DNA from: Epiperipatus broadwayi
Lineage: Eukaryota > Onychophora > Udeonychophora > Euonychophora > Peripatidae
Length of the DNA stretch: 64,000 bases
Direction: 5' to 3'
Assembly: GCA_028023455.1 (NCBI GenBank)
Contig: JAQFVV010000014.1
Coordinates: forward strand, 1,553,336 to 1,617,335
Position numbers and translations under genes: made by a program. Of the stretch, positions 1 through 11,605 are shown piece by piece. The notes below the pieces were generated by a model, which had not been told where the DNA came from, made no database searches, and worked only from the letters and a program-made list of their open reading frames with translations. Position 1 is the first letter of the stretch. Every line of letters begins with the position of its first letter.

Positions 1-1350
1 GACAATTGTATGTTACAATTAGGAATTCTTTGTAAAGTCTAGAGTTTAAATATGAGTAGCATTTTAGTAGTACAATATTTAGAAATCCAATTTGCAGTTC
101 ATAATTTGAAAAATAGGAAAACACTTGGAGATAACATAAAATATGGACTAAATCAATCTACTGTTGAGTTCTTCCAAATGGCCTCAAATATCTTCACAAG
201 AGAGCAATCCCGAATACTTTGGAAAAATTATGGAAAAACTGTGGAGAACAAGGATAAAAAATCCAAGCTTCAAAATGTCTCTGTGGAAGACCATTCTAAT
301 CCATCATGAAAATCACATGAATGGCAAAAGGCCACCCCTATCAATAACAACATTGGAAGTAATACAATTAAATAAGGTGCTTCACTTGCAATTAGAATCA
401 TGAGGCCAAACCGCAACTTATTTTGCAATAATACATGGATAAAATCATTTGTGACGATAACGTTAAAAAATCACCACAAATAATGTTATTTTTCTTATCT
501 TGTGAATGAGAAAAAACAATGTTGGCAATGATCACCACAGCACTCTCATTCCAGCCCTTTCCCTCAACAGAACTAGGATTTAGGCACCTAGCGACTTTCC
601 CAACAACCAGACTCTCTCATTCATTCAACAAAATTAAGTGAAATGTACATTTTCATTAAAAGGTAAAATCTCTGTAGAAATCTTTTGTAATTTCAATCAT
701 TGCTATATAATTTACATAGCGTTTTTATAAAACTTGAAATTATTCTTACTTGTGATTACATTGTTGATATAGCTTGTATATGAAAAGAGAGCTAAGAAAC
801 TCCCCTTTTTAATAGGGATAAATTCCCTAAACTTGGAAAAAGAGAACGAAACGGGACCCAGAAACAGAATTAACTGGAGATGTGAAAAAAAAATTTTCTT
901 TATTAAACCATATTAAATACAGCTTTTCACTGTATGACCTATTCATATATTTTTTTTAATTATGTACAAAGTCTTAATTGGATATGTTTAGTAAAAAAAA
1001 TGTTGAGTTTCTTTAAAATGACTGACATATATATTAATGACTGGATTTTTTTCAACATTAAATTAACTATTAAATTAAATTAAGTAGTTAAGTAGGTACT
1101 CAATCAATAGTGTTGTTACCTGAAATTCTACAACATGTAAAATTGAAACTTAATCACTAAGATGGCCTTTTAAATTGTTACAACTCATAAATTTTATTAT
1201 TTTAGCTTCTAATTTGAATACACATTTTTATTACAAAATAATAACACAGCATACTAAAAATAATAACATACAATTACATATTTTAAATTAAATTAACTTA
1301 TAAACACAAGACAGTTTGTATTGTTTTTATGTCCATAAACTCAAATATCA
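1..1350. other. AT-rich sequence, no gene recognised
   Basis: Two short overlapping open frames (52-309 and 164-403, plus strand) have no recognisable domain and probably occur by chance. The stretch at 520-620 is slightly richer in G+C, but I see no motif in it. Nothing else here is supported. Confidence 0.5.
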
Positions 1351-1583
1351 ACTTAATGTTTTCCTGAAGGTTTGTGATAATGGTATTTTAGTTGTATTTC
1401 TATATTGGACTATTTCCATCAACTAATATAAGTATTGAATGTCTTCAGAAAAATGTAACTTTATTTAAATATTCCAAATACACCCAGGTCTCATTTTAGC
1501 GAATTTTTTTAATGCAATTTTGAAGTTATGCAATTCATATTTCTTCTTAATATCTTTGTATGCAGTTTTATTTTATACAATAA

Positions 1584-1712
1584 AAATTATTAGATCAGAA
1601 GTCAAGATTTGATAATGCTCTATTACTTTAAATATCATAAATTTTGTGCACTTACATGTCATATTTAAAGTAATAATGTATTATCGGAGTTTGACTTCCA
1701 TCTAATAATTTC
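1584..1712. repeat. imperfect long hairpin (about 60-bp arms)
   Basis: The left arm begins AATTATTAGATCAGAAGTCA (1587) and the right arm ends TGACTTCCATCTAATAATTT. Further pairing includes TATTACTTTAAATAT with ATATTTAAAGTAATA, leaving a short centre around GTGCACTTACATG. It lies inside the 1481-2814 element and may be a nested fold-back MITE. Confidence 0.65.
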
Positions 1713-1955
1713 AATATTTTCAGAGATTTATAATAGTACTGTAATAGATTTTATGTAATAAAGAAGTTCATAATTCACTTAAAATCAGGATTTCCCCATT
1801 TTATTAACACACATTAAATTTTACAAGATTATAATGTAAATCTGTTCAAATGTTATAGATTCCTATACTATGCATGTTGTTGTTGCTTTTTAAAAAAGAG
1901 TACATAACCAATTAATCATTTAGTGTCTGCAAGTTTATTTTTAAAAGGTGAGTAA

Positions 1956-2163
1956 CAGTGGTGTACACAATTAAATTTGACAATTACAAATTAAAATCTG
2001 ATTTTTAATTAACAATTTAAAAATTACATAACATGATCTGAAATTAATGTGATGTGAAACAATGAAATTTGATTTTTAAACGGAATTGAAAATTAAAAAT
2101 TAAAGACAAAAATAAGAATTTAATTTTCAATTGTTAGTTTTAATTAAATTTTGCCCAACAGTG
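1956..2163. mobile_element. hAT-like MITE, 208 bp, with 8-bp target duplication
   Basis: The left end is CAGTGGTGTACACAATTAAA. The right end, inverted, reads CACTGTTGGGCAAAATTTAA. The outer TIRs match imperfectly, and further in both arms share ACAATT..AAATTAAA..TTTTT. The flanks are GTGAGTAA (1948-1955) and GTGAGTAG (2164-2171), an 8-bp duplication with one mismatch. CAG-starting TIRs plus an 8-bp duplication are the hAT signature. There is no coding capacity. It lies inside the 1481-2814 element, so it is the younger of the two insertions. Confidence 0.65.
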
Positions 2164-2840
2164 GTGAGTAGGTGTCTTTTTATTATCATAAGTATAAGTT
2201 CTTATTTTTATTTTAAACTCTTAGTTTACCCTAATGGAGAGAGAAAAAGCACCCAATAAAATGAATGTTTTTGGAAACAAAAATTTCAATTTTAGATAGC
2301 TTAGCAAAATGGAAGGATCAACAGCTATTGGAAAACATTTTAGTTTGGGCGAGTGTATTATAAGAGCACTTTTAAAAAATGAAGTTGGCTCTAGTTGTAT
2401 TTCTTCTTGTGACAAATCTGATGTCTTACCAGTTCACAAATGAACTTGCATATCATCAAATAGTGATAATGTTTAAAATACTGTACATGTATGAAAAAAT
2501 ACTGTAAATTAAGCATAAAAATATATTATTTTGAATAAAATTAAATACTGTAATTAATAAAAAAAAAGTAAAAAAAGTTTGTCTTGTATCATTTTTTTTA
2601 AATTTGACATTTTTCATTAGTCATATTTTATTTCCTTTTTTTTTAATGAGAATTTTATAGTAATTTTACATTGTTGCTTTGCTTTTATGCGATTTTTGAA
2701 AATTACAGTATGTATCCCTCATTTTTCAAGGTAAGTTAAGTCTGTTTTTGTGTAATTTCTTTTGTGTGCATTTTTCTGAGGAATTTATCTACTACATAAA
2801 ATGAGACCCAGGTGTATATTCAACTGTTAGTAATAGCACA

Positions 2841-2905
2841 CAGCTTATTATGTGCACAATGTTTCAAGAGGTAGTATGTTCCCCTTGTCTTCATGGGTTG
2901 CTGGT
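2841..2905 (-). ncRNA. hammerhead-ribozyme-like motif in PLE 3' module (copy 1)
   Basis: On the minus strand the segment reads CCCATGAAGA, then CAAGGGG, a loop, CCTCTTG, then AAAC followed by ATTGTGC. This has the order of a hammerhead: a CUGANGA-like box, a 7-bp helix II with one G-U pair, a GAAA box and a short helix III. The first box is decayed here. The sister copy at 5461-5520 has an intact CTGAAGA box. Hammerhead motifs are known in PLE terminal repeats. This copy is not expected to be active. Confidence 0.4.
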
Positions 2906-2925
2906 CTGACCAGTGACAGTACTAA

Positions 2926-3115
2926 CATGAGAATCAAACTTTAACCCTTAGATTCTTGAATACTGAATTTAAAGTAACACTCTAACTGAGCCATCCTGCC
3001 ACAGCAACAATCAGTAGAAACATGAGAATCAAACTTTAACCCTTAGATTCTTGAATACTGAATTTAAAGTAACACTCTAACTGAGCCATCCTGCCACAGC
3101 AACAATCAGTAGAAA
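2926..3115 (-). repeat. exact 95-bp tandem duplication containing a tRNA-like unit
   Basis: Positions 2926-3020 and 3021-3115 are identical by eye over 95 bp. On the minus strand each holds a tRNA-like segment: an A-box-like TGGCTCAGTTAGAGTG and, about 40 nt later, a B-box-like AGTTTGATTCT. Downstream of the unit are the hammerhead-like motif and the PLE tail. Perfect identity inside an otherwise decayed element points to a recent duplication or an assembly error. Confidence 0.8.
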
Positions 3116-3299
3116 TTTTATATACTTATCTCTAAGAACAACGTTAATTAATGGTTTCCATATATTAAGTATAGTCATATTAGGTTGACTTATGAGATTG
3201 TTTACCATTGTCATGTGAGCAGCTTCTGTAAATTTTTATTTTTGTATTTTTGCTTTTCTATCCAATATTCTCATATTTTTTCAATTGAACATATGTTAA

Positions 3300-5280
3300 T
3301 TGGTACATATATTGACTACTACCTTGGACCTATCTGTCTTCTCTCTTCTCATCATTAGTTTGTGTTTTGCAATTCTTTTTCAATGGAACGTCTGGTGTCT
3401 AATATACATTCTTTTACATTCACAGGTACTTCTTAGATGCTGTTTTTCTTTTCAGCATTTCAAGTTTAAGCCTTGTAGACATGTGATATGGTTTTGGAAA
3501 GCTGCTCTATGTTATAGAGATTGTGGGGGGTTTCTAATTTGTCTGTTATTTTTGATTGTATGGAACACCACCAAACCAATAGATGTTTTTATGGGTTTTT
3601 TGTTGGATGTTTAAGATTTTCTTAATAATAATTGATGCATAACCATTTTTCGTAAGAGTTTGTTCTATATAGATTTTTTTTCAAATCATTGGTTTCTAAA
3701 CAAACTTCTTTTGCTCTGTTCTATAGTGATAGTATAACTCCATGTTTTGTGTTTCCAGTATGATTGGATCTATAAGCTGTGGGCTTTCTGTAAACTGTAA
3801 CTTTGATTTTGACATAAGGGATTTTTGTCACAAGAACATCTAAGAATTTCAATTTTAGTGCTTGTTTTGATTCTATTGTGAATTTAATTGAAGGAAATAT
3901 GTTGTTGGTGTGTTTCCAGAACATTTGTAACAGTGCTCCATCATGTGGCTATGCAACAAATGTATCAGCAACATAGCAAAGCCTAACTGTAGCTGAATAT
4001 GGAGTAGTCTTTGTGGCTGTAGTTTCAAGTTATTTCATGTAAATATTGCTAATCAGGGGTGACAAAGGTGAACTTATATTCATTCCTTGATTCAGTTGGA
4101 ACAATTTATGGTGTTTTAAAAGCAAGTTGACAGACCGAATGTTAATACTTTCATTATACTATAAGACCGAATGTTAATACTTTCATTATACTGTAAATAG
4201 GAAGAATTGTTCTGGTTTCCAAGCTATAATCATCATTTAATCTTTTACTTACAATAGACAGTAGTACTTCACATGGTACATTTGTGAATAAAATTTCACC
4301 AGCAAAGCCTACTTCTTTCAATTTTTATGTTTTTGAATAATTCTATGAAGTGTCTAGAATCCCTGACAAAGGACTGAATCTTGTATGCCATAGGGCAATG
4401 TGAATTTCTAGAACTAACAATAGATTTGAATTGAACATGATTCTTTGAATTTTAGGTAGATCATAAAGATGAGGAATTTTGCTTTGATATGATGTTAGTT
4501 TACTTTTTCTAAATTACTAAAGTACATGTGATGCTTTCTGAGTAATTCTTGTGACTTTGTTTCTGTACTTGGTATCAGAATTTTTGCCACTTTTCTGTAC
4601 TGGCCTAGTATTTTATTGTCATAGTCAGTTGTATCCATTACAACTATTGCATTGCCTTGGTTAGCAGAGAGAATAATTACAGATTTATCTACTTTGAGAG
4701 ATTGAATTGCTTTCCTCTTATCATAGGATTTGTTTGATTTCAATTTTTGTAGCTTGTTAAGTGTTCTTTTTATTCTCCAGTGTAATTCAGTTCCTTCATC
4801 TAAGGCCATTTATATTTAATAAAGAGATATTAGATTTTGTTATGGCATAATTTAATCCTTTTTCAAGAACAGGTATGTCAGCATTTGTTAGATATTTAAA
4901 ACTTAAATTTTAACAGATGAGCCTGGTACACTGCCTGGTACATTATGATTTTATATTTCCATGGAATGTAGAATATGATTTGTTACTGCTTGAGAAACTC
5001 TTGTGAAGTCTTCATCAGTAAATTTATTTTTTAGAAAATATTTTACATTAGTATTGGAGTGTAAGATTTAATACTTAGAAAATGTTTAAGCATTTATTCT
5101 TTCACTTAACTGAGTTTCACTTGTTCTCTGAGTAATTTTCTCAGCTCTCTGGCAGTGAATTCATTGATTTAGTTGCAAACTCTTAGGAACAATCCTTTCA
5201 GATTCATATTTATGTAAGAAAGTTAAATAATTTTCTACTTTGGCCAGCTACTTAATTTTTCATAATATCAAAAAAATTTG
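3300..5280 (-). pseudogene. PLE reverse transcriptase / GIY-YIG endonuclease, broken
   Basis: The longest open pieces are 4809-4495 and 3924-3721 (minus). The first contains the conserved N-terminal RT segment ANQGNAIVVMDTTDYDNKI (PLE consensus DKGN..VVMD..DY). The second contains FLDVLVTKI followed by TVYRKPTAYRSNHTG, the PLE region after the catalytic core. Upstream (about 5280-4900) decayed sequence still reads ENYLTFLHKYESE and NKFTDEDFTRV, typical of the PLE N-terminus. Downstream, CECKRMYI marks the GIY-YIG domain. The enzyme would copy the element's RNA, and the GIY-YIG domain would nick the target DNA. Multiple stops and frameshifts leave no functional ORF. Family assignment is firm; exact ends are approximate. 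Confidence 0.75.
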
Positions 5281-5460
5281 ATACAGTATCAGGTCCATAC
5301 CAAATGCTTTGTTTTTCATGAAGCTTTGTGATGATGGTATTTTAGTTGTATTTATATATTGGACCATTTCCATCATTTAATATAAGTATGTAATGTCTTT
5401 TGAAATTATTTAACTATATTTAAATATTACAAATACATTCAACTGGTAGTAATAGCACAT

Positions 5461-5520
5461 TAGTTAGTATATGAACAACTTTTCAGAAGTTATTATTCTA
5501 CTCTCTTCAGGTGTGTCTGG
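5461..5520 (-). ncRNA. hammerhead-ribozyme-like motif (copy 2, best conserved first box)
   Basis: The minus strand reads CACACCTGAAGAGAGTAG, then an AT loop, then CTTCTGAAAAGTTG. CTGAAGA matches the hammerhead CUGANGA box exactly, and GAAA follows a weak helix II. It sits just downstream of a tRNA-like unit (5625-5540, minus), as in copies 1 and 3. Cleavage ability is doubtful because helix II is poorly paired. Confidence 0.4.
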
Positions 5521-5539
5521 CCTGACCAGTGACAGTATT

Positions 5540-5625
5540 ATCATGGGAATTGAATCTGACCCTTATATTTTTGATTATTAAATTTTAAGATAAAGCTCTA
5601 AGCAACTGAGTTATCTTGGCAAAGG
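5540..5625 (-). other. tRNA-like unit in the PLE 5' pseudo-LTR
   Basis: On the minus strand an A-box-like AACTCAGTTGCTTAGAGC is followed by a B-box-like AGATTCAATTCCC. Spacing is about that of a tRNA-derived SINE head. It aligns with the units at 2926-3115 and 21168-21245. It is not a functional tRNA gene: the cloverleaf stems are not maintained. Confidence 0.55.
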
Positions 5626-5795
5626 CAACAGTCAGTAGAAATTGCATGTATTGATCTATGAGGTTTCTCCTGATTTTTCCACTTTTTACCAAGAGCAATG
5701 TTGATTAGTGCTGTTTATATACTGTATAGTCTCACTAGGTTGATTTATAGAGTTGTCAGCTGAGCATTTTTTTTGTGCTTTTCTTCTCTATGAAA

Positions 5796-6415
5796 ATATT
5801 TCTGTCCTTGAAAAAGGGTTAAATATTGTCATAACATCATCTAATATCCCTTTATTAGATATAATGGCATCCACTAAGGAAGTTATTTAAAAAATATCCT
5901 CAGAAAAAGCCACAGAATGGTGTTAGAGTTTAAAAAGGACACTTGACATGCAACAAACATATCAAACATATCCTGTGATGAGATGAAAACAATTAAATCT
6001 CTCAATGTAAAGAAATCTATAAGTACTCTCTCACTGACAAAGGCAATGCAGCAATTGTATTGGATATAACTGATTATGGCAACAAAATACAAGATCTCTT
6101 CACGTCAGGCCAATACTGAAAAGTGGCAAAAATCAAATACTGAGCACAAGAAACAAAGGTACAAGAATTATTCAGAAAACATTGCAGGTACTTCAGTAGT
6201 TCAGAAAAAAGTAAACTAATATATTTCAGAAAAAATACCATCTTTATGATCCACCTAAAATTCATAATTTCTCAACATTCATCTTCTCAAAATTTGTCAA
6301 GATTTTTTCTCAAAGTTTTTAGTTATTTGACATACAAGATCCAGTTCTTTATCAGGCATTCTAGACACTGTGTAGAATAAATGAAGAGTATACAAATTGA
6401 AAAAAATTGATATAC
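5796..6415 (+). pseudogene. PLE family 1, copy 2: RT N-terminal half, split by an LTR element
   Basis: Decayed plus-strand reading gives VLEKGLNIVITSSNIPLLDI, then MASTKEV, then DKGNAAIVLDITDYGNKI, all matching the RT N-terminus of copy 1. Homology with copy 1 continues to 6415 (for example ATACAAGATCCAGTTCTTTA versus ATACAAGATTCAGTCCTTTG) and stops exactly where LTR A begins. The missing remainder resumes at 19959. The 5' end is truncated and meets the pseudo-LTR of copy 1 head to head. Stops and frameshifts are frequent. Confidence 0.75.
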
Positions 6416-9414
6416 TGTAACGGTAAGAATTGTCCCTCCACGTAACAAAATCTAGAACACAGGCAAAATACATTAAAGCTAATCGAGTATGGATACTGGG
6501 ATCCAGAATCCAACCAACATTCAATCCTTTCACCTCTGCTCAATGATCTAATACCTATGGATGACACTTCTCAACTTACACAGACATTCAATTTAACCTC
6601 AGTCCGGCAGTTACAGCGTAAAACAAAAGACTCGTAAATTTAACTAATTTAACACTGATTTGGTCAGATATACACACATATGACTAAGTGATTAATTAAT
6701 ATATCGATGATTGCTTATGAAACCTAATATAATGACCTACATATAGATATAATGATGTATGTGCAATTAAATCTAGAGTTGGATAAAATGAACTCACGCA
6801 CAATAAAAATATGAAAATGAGTTATAATTTTAAATATTATTAATTTAATAAAACAATAACAAACAGTAAATCATAATATACACAGTTATGTGATGAGAAC
6901 GTGAGATATTACGCTCACAGGTATTATATAACTAATGAGATTAATGTTACATATCTTATTATAAGTGTTTAATAAAGTATAGTGCAGTATGGGAGGTTAT
7001 GCCTATATTACTATGACAAATTTCTAGCTCTCATGTAGTCTACTAGATCATACGGAACTTTATAGTCAAAGTTATATAACTAACTTAATAGTGCTCTTAT
7101 GGCATCTATCTATGTCTGGTTAAGTTGAGCATATAATCAATCTCAGATACGCAGGTTAATGTGTTAACCTAGATTAGGGTATACACTGATGCTAGATAAG
7201 CATTTAATATAAAACGAGAGAAAACTGGTTTATGATAGTCTTACCTATATACTCTATGGCACATATCAAAATGTTAATAAAGCAAAAAGGTGTGAATGGG
7301 TCATTATTCACGGGCTTGATTATCGAATGCTTGGTTGCCATAAAACTGCTCAACTTGCTACGAATAGGAACATTAGTAGTTCAGGGAGTCAGATAAGCAT
7401 TAATTATGAATCATCTAGGTCCTTGTGCCCTAGTTCTAAAAGTGTGTGCTTTACCCAAATTAAAGTGGATAAGTGTGACCTCCGCCATCAACTCATCAAG
7501 CAGATAATTGTACATTGTGTACTTTGTAAGGACACATCCGCAACTTATACATATATATAACGCAAATACGTAAAATTATATTAGCGTGCCTTAAGATTAT
7601 ATAGCATCTATTTGCATATCTATACAATCCAGTTATCGAATCTAGTATTTCCAAAGTACTATTTTGGGACTAACTTAATTAGTAATCTAGTTTAATATTA
7701 TCACCTGCATCTCAACATATATAAATCTAAGGAGGAAAAAAAAATTTTGCAGGATAATTACGAATAAAACATTAAAATATGCTTTGAGAATATCTCTGTG
7801 GCCAATTCCTATGATGTATGAGTTACATATATAAATAGTTATAATTCATAACTTGAATTAGGCAAACTACAATTTTAACTAGAGAACGACTGATTATTGT
7901 AATATTAATACCCAAAAATTAATCAGTAAAATAATAATATGATCTTGAAACAGCGAATGATAAAGAAAAATAACTCAATTATTCATTACATTTATTATAG
8001 CGAAGATTTGAAATTACCTTCGCAGATTGATAAGCTAAAATTATACTTATAAATACTTGCGGTTTTGAGTCATTTGGCATATTAAATACATATAATATTA
8101 AAATGAAAAAAATCATAGAATAAATTGAATAGATTAGGAATAGGCATAAAAGACCGCAGAAAATTATACATTTAATTTAAAATAGATTATTACAGTTTTA
8201 CATTTTAAAAGAGAATTTGAGTTTTACATTTTAAAAGGGAATTCAAGTTTTACAATCAGGTTAAGATTTAGCATTTAACCATCTTCTTTGCAGATTTTAG
8301 TAAAGGTGTTTGGGAAAGGCAGATTTAATAAATAGCTAGCTTTTAAAAGAAAGAATTGAAAGTCACAGTTTATAAACAGAGCTCAGAGAGAAAACTTACC
8401 ATTCAGTTGTTTTTATTGCAGTTAGTTCTGGAGCACTTGGGAGGATATTAAGTTGACACTTTTGATGATGATTTAAAGCTAATGGAGACTTTTCCATGGG
8501 GGGCTTTACTGGTGTACGGCATTATATTTTATCGGACCAAAGTCTTTTCCATTCCCGGCTAAGGCCGAGAGGTGAGGAGTCGCCTAACTTACCCTGACAT
8601 TTTGAAGGTGAAGGTGAAACGAACGTAGATTCTGGTTACACTTCACTTTTTATATATATTATTGATCCTGGGAAACAAAACTTTAAGTATTTATATTTTT
8701 CTAACTCTGGCCACCTGTTTATTTTTACGAGCTTGTCTGTAGCTGAAATGGTCATTTATTTATTTTAGAAAAATATATTTACTAGTCACAACTAGTAGAA
8801 AAAACCATTTATTTATTTTAGAAACACATTTTTAATTATGACAACTAATTTAGATTTTGTTTTTCTGCGAATTTTGTTATTAACATTTTATATTTACAAA
8901 ATCAAGTTCACGCTATTTTATGACCATTGCATGACCTACTTTAAAATTTGTTTACCAGTAACAACTAAAAGTTGCTTGATAATTAGTAGAAAACTAATTT
9001 TAATGCCATACATGTAGAATAACAATGGAAATGGCTTATATGTATTATATATGCAATTTCAATAACATAAAATTGACTAAATAATTTAAACTAAAATATT
9101 TCTTAAACTAGAAATATTTATAAAATGGATATATATCTGTAATATATACTAATAACATAACAATAAAATTGGCTAAATAATTTAAACTAAAATATTTCTT
9201 AAATTAGAAATACTTATAAAATGGATACATATCTGTAATATATACATATACTATTAAATTACAGATTTAGCATTTGCATATATGTACGTGATTCTGCATA
9301 TATAGTAATTTAAGGTTGTTTAAATGGGCACTCTGAGAGGGTTTAAATCTGGCATATAAATAGATGTGGGATAAAATACATGGAACAGGCGGATGGATAA
9401 ATCTGACTGTTTCA
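6416..9414 (-). repeat. LTR A (3' LTR of the 13.5-kb element)
   Basis: About 3.0 kb, starting TGTAACGGTAAGAATTGTCC on the plus strand and ending ATCTGACTGTTTCA. It aligns along its whole length with 11664-14825 and 16917-19958. At diagnostic positions (for example TCTAGAGTTGGATAAAATGA at about 6772) it agrees with LTR C rather than LTR B. The short ORF at 7327-7560 is not convincing as a gene. Three kilobases is long for an LTR. Confidence 0.8.
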
Positions 9415-9849
9415 TATCCCCAAACTGCTTTAAAAAACCAATAAAAATGCTATTACTTAATTTTAATTAGTAATGATCAATGTTACATTCACCCAAACAA
9501 CTGGTTCTAATTATGACAACTAATTTCCTCCTGTCTGAACATATCTTACACCTTTCTTTGCTAATACGCTCACGCTCCACCCCACGAAGAAATCTTAGAT
9601 TCGAAATTGATATATAAAAAAAAATATTTCTTCATAAACTAATTAACAATACAAATTTATGAGAAAAAAAAAACATATTTCTAAAGTGATACAAAAAAAT
9701 GTGTATAAAAGTAATTAGATGCTATTAGTAAAATCCCAGGGTTGGTTAGTTTAGTTTACAAGGGGAGAGGTTGGGGTTTGATCCATATACCTCATAAATG
9801 TTTAGGTAAGATCAGGGGGTTGATTGATACCTGGTTTTAGCTTAGGCGG

Positions 9850-10303
9850 ATGGCAAACTCCTACAACCATCATCTTTCAACACCCTTTTATCTTTCCACA
9901 CCTTGTCTTTCTGCACCCTGTCTTTTAACATTTTATTTTTCAGCACCTTATCCTTCAACACCCTATCTTTCAACATCTAATCCTTCAACATCTTATCTTT
10001 CAACATTTTATCTTTTAACACCTTATCCTTCAACACCTTATCCTGCAACACCCTATCTTTGAACATCTTATCTTTCAACATCCTATTTTTCAACACCTTA
10101 ACTTCATATAAGTGTTCTCCCCTTAGCATCACTTTCATGTTCTTTGGTTTGAACCTGATTTTGGCACACCAATCCCTGCCTCTGTCACTATGATGGTAAT
10201 CTGATGACGTTTTGACCAGAGGTTGATTCCATTCATCAAATTGTAAAAACACAAGAAACCCAATGGATGCCTTGTCTGGTGGTTTCTTGCAAAACATTAT
10301 CAA
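9850..10303 (-). repeat. 15-bp minisatellite inside an ORF with MLKDK repeats
   Basis: From about 9880 to 10090 a 15-bp unit close to CCTTATCTTTCAACA is repeated about 13 times with variants. On the minus strand the ORF 10303-9977 reads through it as pentapeptides such as MLKDK, VLKDK and MFKDR. The preceding 65 residues (including RFKPKNMKVMLRGEHLYEV) match nothing I recognise. It lies between the RNase-H-like tail and the 3' LTR, where integrase would be expected, but no integrase motif can be defended. The plus-strand ORF through the same repeat is a shadow. Confidence 0.6.
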
Positions 10304-10487
10304 GAGGTTGGCATATGAACCAGACCAGAAAAATGGTCTCCTAATGGTCCTCCAAGGTTCACAGCATATCAGACACTTTTCTAGTTCAGGAGCTACAATC
10401 TGATACCTATCTACCTTCTATCACTGCTACGGGTAAACTTATGTTCCTGTGTGAATAGTGATACATCCTTTAGAGATATCCTATTTG

Positions 10488-11605
10488 TCACATTGCTAAT
10501 AGTCTATCTTTCAGGGTTGGGTGGCATGGTCCAAATTTTACATGATGTCTATTAAAGAGATCTGGGATTCCTTTTTTCAGACCAGGGTAGTACAACATCA
10601 TAAACTCGAGCCTCTGTAGTGCCCCACTCCATCTCATCATAGGATTACTATCACAGACCTTCAGTTCAGTGGGGTTAATATTTTCAGCTCCACTCAGAAC
10701 CTGTTTGGACCCAGTAATCAGCAAGGATTGAACCACTTTAGACATCTGGGGTATCTCCATCAACAGATCCCCTACTTGATTAGCCTCTGTTTCTGTTGTC
10801 TCCTCTTCTGCCATCGCTCTTGGTGACATGTTCATCTCAACTGCTACCCCAACTTTCTCCACTGTAACATGCAAACCTGGAGGCTCAGCCATGTTTTTAG
10901 GCATTCTAATCTCCATCTTGGCAGATTCCATAGACATGGGTATCTGTTCTATTGGTGGGTCAACAAGGTCCTGGCAGGCTGGCTTACAAATGGCAGGGAA
11001 TTCAATACATGCAAAGTTCTCCTCTGGTACATCCAGATCAACCCTAATAGTGACTGGCTTTATCGATACTACTGCTTGTAATGGAACTTGTTGGGTTTCC
11101 CTGCCCATATCCTTCACTGTCTCACAACCATCCACCAAACCTAACATAGTCTTGTTTGGTTCTCCCTTTGGATTGCCCAATAGCCCTGTACTTTCTGCTT
11201 CTAAATCCTCTCTCTCATCTTGACCTTCCTGCCCCACTCCTTCCTGTTCTATTTCTTTTATCTCTAAGGCTGCAACTTCCTTCATCTTTGAATCGACAAC
11301 CTTTCCTGACAGATGTTCCTGCTCCTTCCTTTGTCCTATTCCTGGGGTCTCCAAGGCTGTATCTGCCTTTGGACCTCTAAACTTTCTTGTTGCCCTTTGC
11401 CTCCTTCCCTGTCTCTGACCTCCAAACCTTTCAGCAGATTGGTCAACTTCTGCCAACTTTCTGCCAAACTCCTTTCAATTTTTGACTCCAGCATTTTATT
11501 CCTTTTTTCTGCCCTCCTGAGCTCTTCCCTAGCAAGTTGGTACTCTTCTCTTATAAATTGGCAGAGCACAGCAAGGAACTCTGCATTCACGGCAGTTTGT
11601 GCCAT
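10488..11605 (-). pseudogene. gag-like ORF fused to an RNase-H-like tail (LTR element I)
   Basis: Two overlapping minus-strand frames, 11605-11336 (89 aa) and 11456-10488 (322 aa), read naturally as one protein with a frameshift in the overlap. The first is charged and coiled-coil-like (REELRRAEKRNKMLESKIER) after a hydrophobic start, as in Ty3-type gag N-termini. The second is low-complexity and acidic with no domain until its last 60 residues. There, RWSGALQRLEFMMLYYPG and then PDLFNR resemble the end of Ty3/gypsy RNase H (LQ.fdf.v.Y.PGk.n..pDaLSR). The gag start joined to the end of RT-RNase H suggests deletion of the intervening pol, or a non-autonomous derivative. Better G+C content than its surroundings supports former coding. 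Confidence 0.55.

Larger units (their letters stand above)
1481..2814. mobile_element. non-autonomous DNA transposon with TIRs and TA duplication (Tc1/mariner-like)
   Basis: The ends are CACCCAGGTCTCATTTTA (1481-1498) and, inverted, CACCTGGGTCTCATTTTA (2814-2797). These are 18-bp terminal inverted repeats with two adjacent mismatches. TA flanks both sides (1479-1480 and 2815-2816). Removing the element and one TA rejoins the PLE 3' tail into the same order seen in the sister PLE near 21330-21360, so the boundaries rest on an empty-site comparison. There is no transposase-like ORF, so it is presumably mobilised in trans. A 2-bp TA duplication fits the Tc1/mariner superfamily, but the TIR matches no family I can name. 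Confidence 0.75.
1355..5790 (-). mobile_element. Penelope-like element (family 1, copy 1), pseudo-LTR layout
   Basis: Read on the minus strand the order is: 3'-end module (5790 to about 5325), RT coding remnant (about 5280 to 3700), GIY-YIG remnant (about 3700 to 3300), then a second copy of the 3'-end module (about 3200 to 1355). The module contains the tRNA-like unit, a hammerhead-like motif and a tail. Having the 3' module at both ends in the same direction is the pseudo-LTR arrangement known for Penelope-like elements. The downstream module is interrupted by the inverted-repeat element at 1481-2814. Many stops and frameshifts make the copy inactive. The same family occurs on the plus strand at 5796-6415 and 19959-21440, and comparing the copies defines the boundaries. 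Confidence 0.75.

Noticed and set aside
2926-3115. Functional tRNA genes
   Set aside because: A and B boxes are recognisable but the acceptor and anticodon stems do not form, and the unit is embedded in a PLE module.
7327-7560. 77-aa ORF in LTR A (also partly open in LTR B at 12433-12693)
   Set aside because: The frame is not preserved between the LTR copies and shows no domain; it is LTR sequence.
9977-10303. SDRGRDW in the MLKDK ORF as an integrase TDxGxEF motif
   Set aside because: Only one short match, with no HHCC or DDE context and no further integrase similarity.
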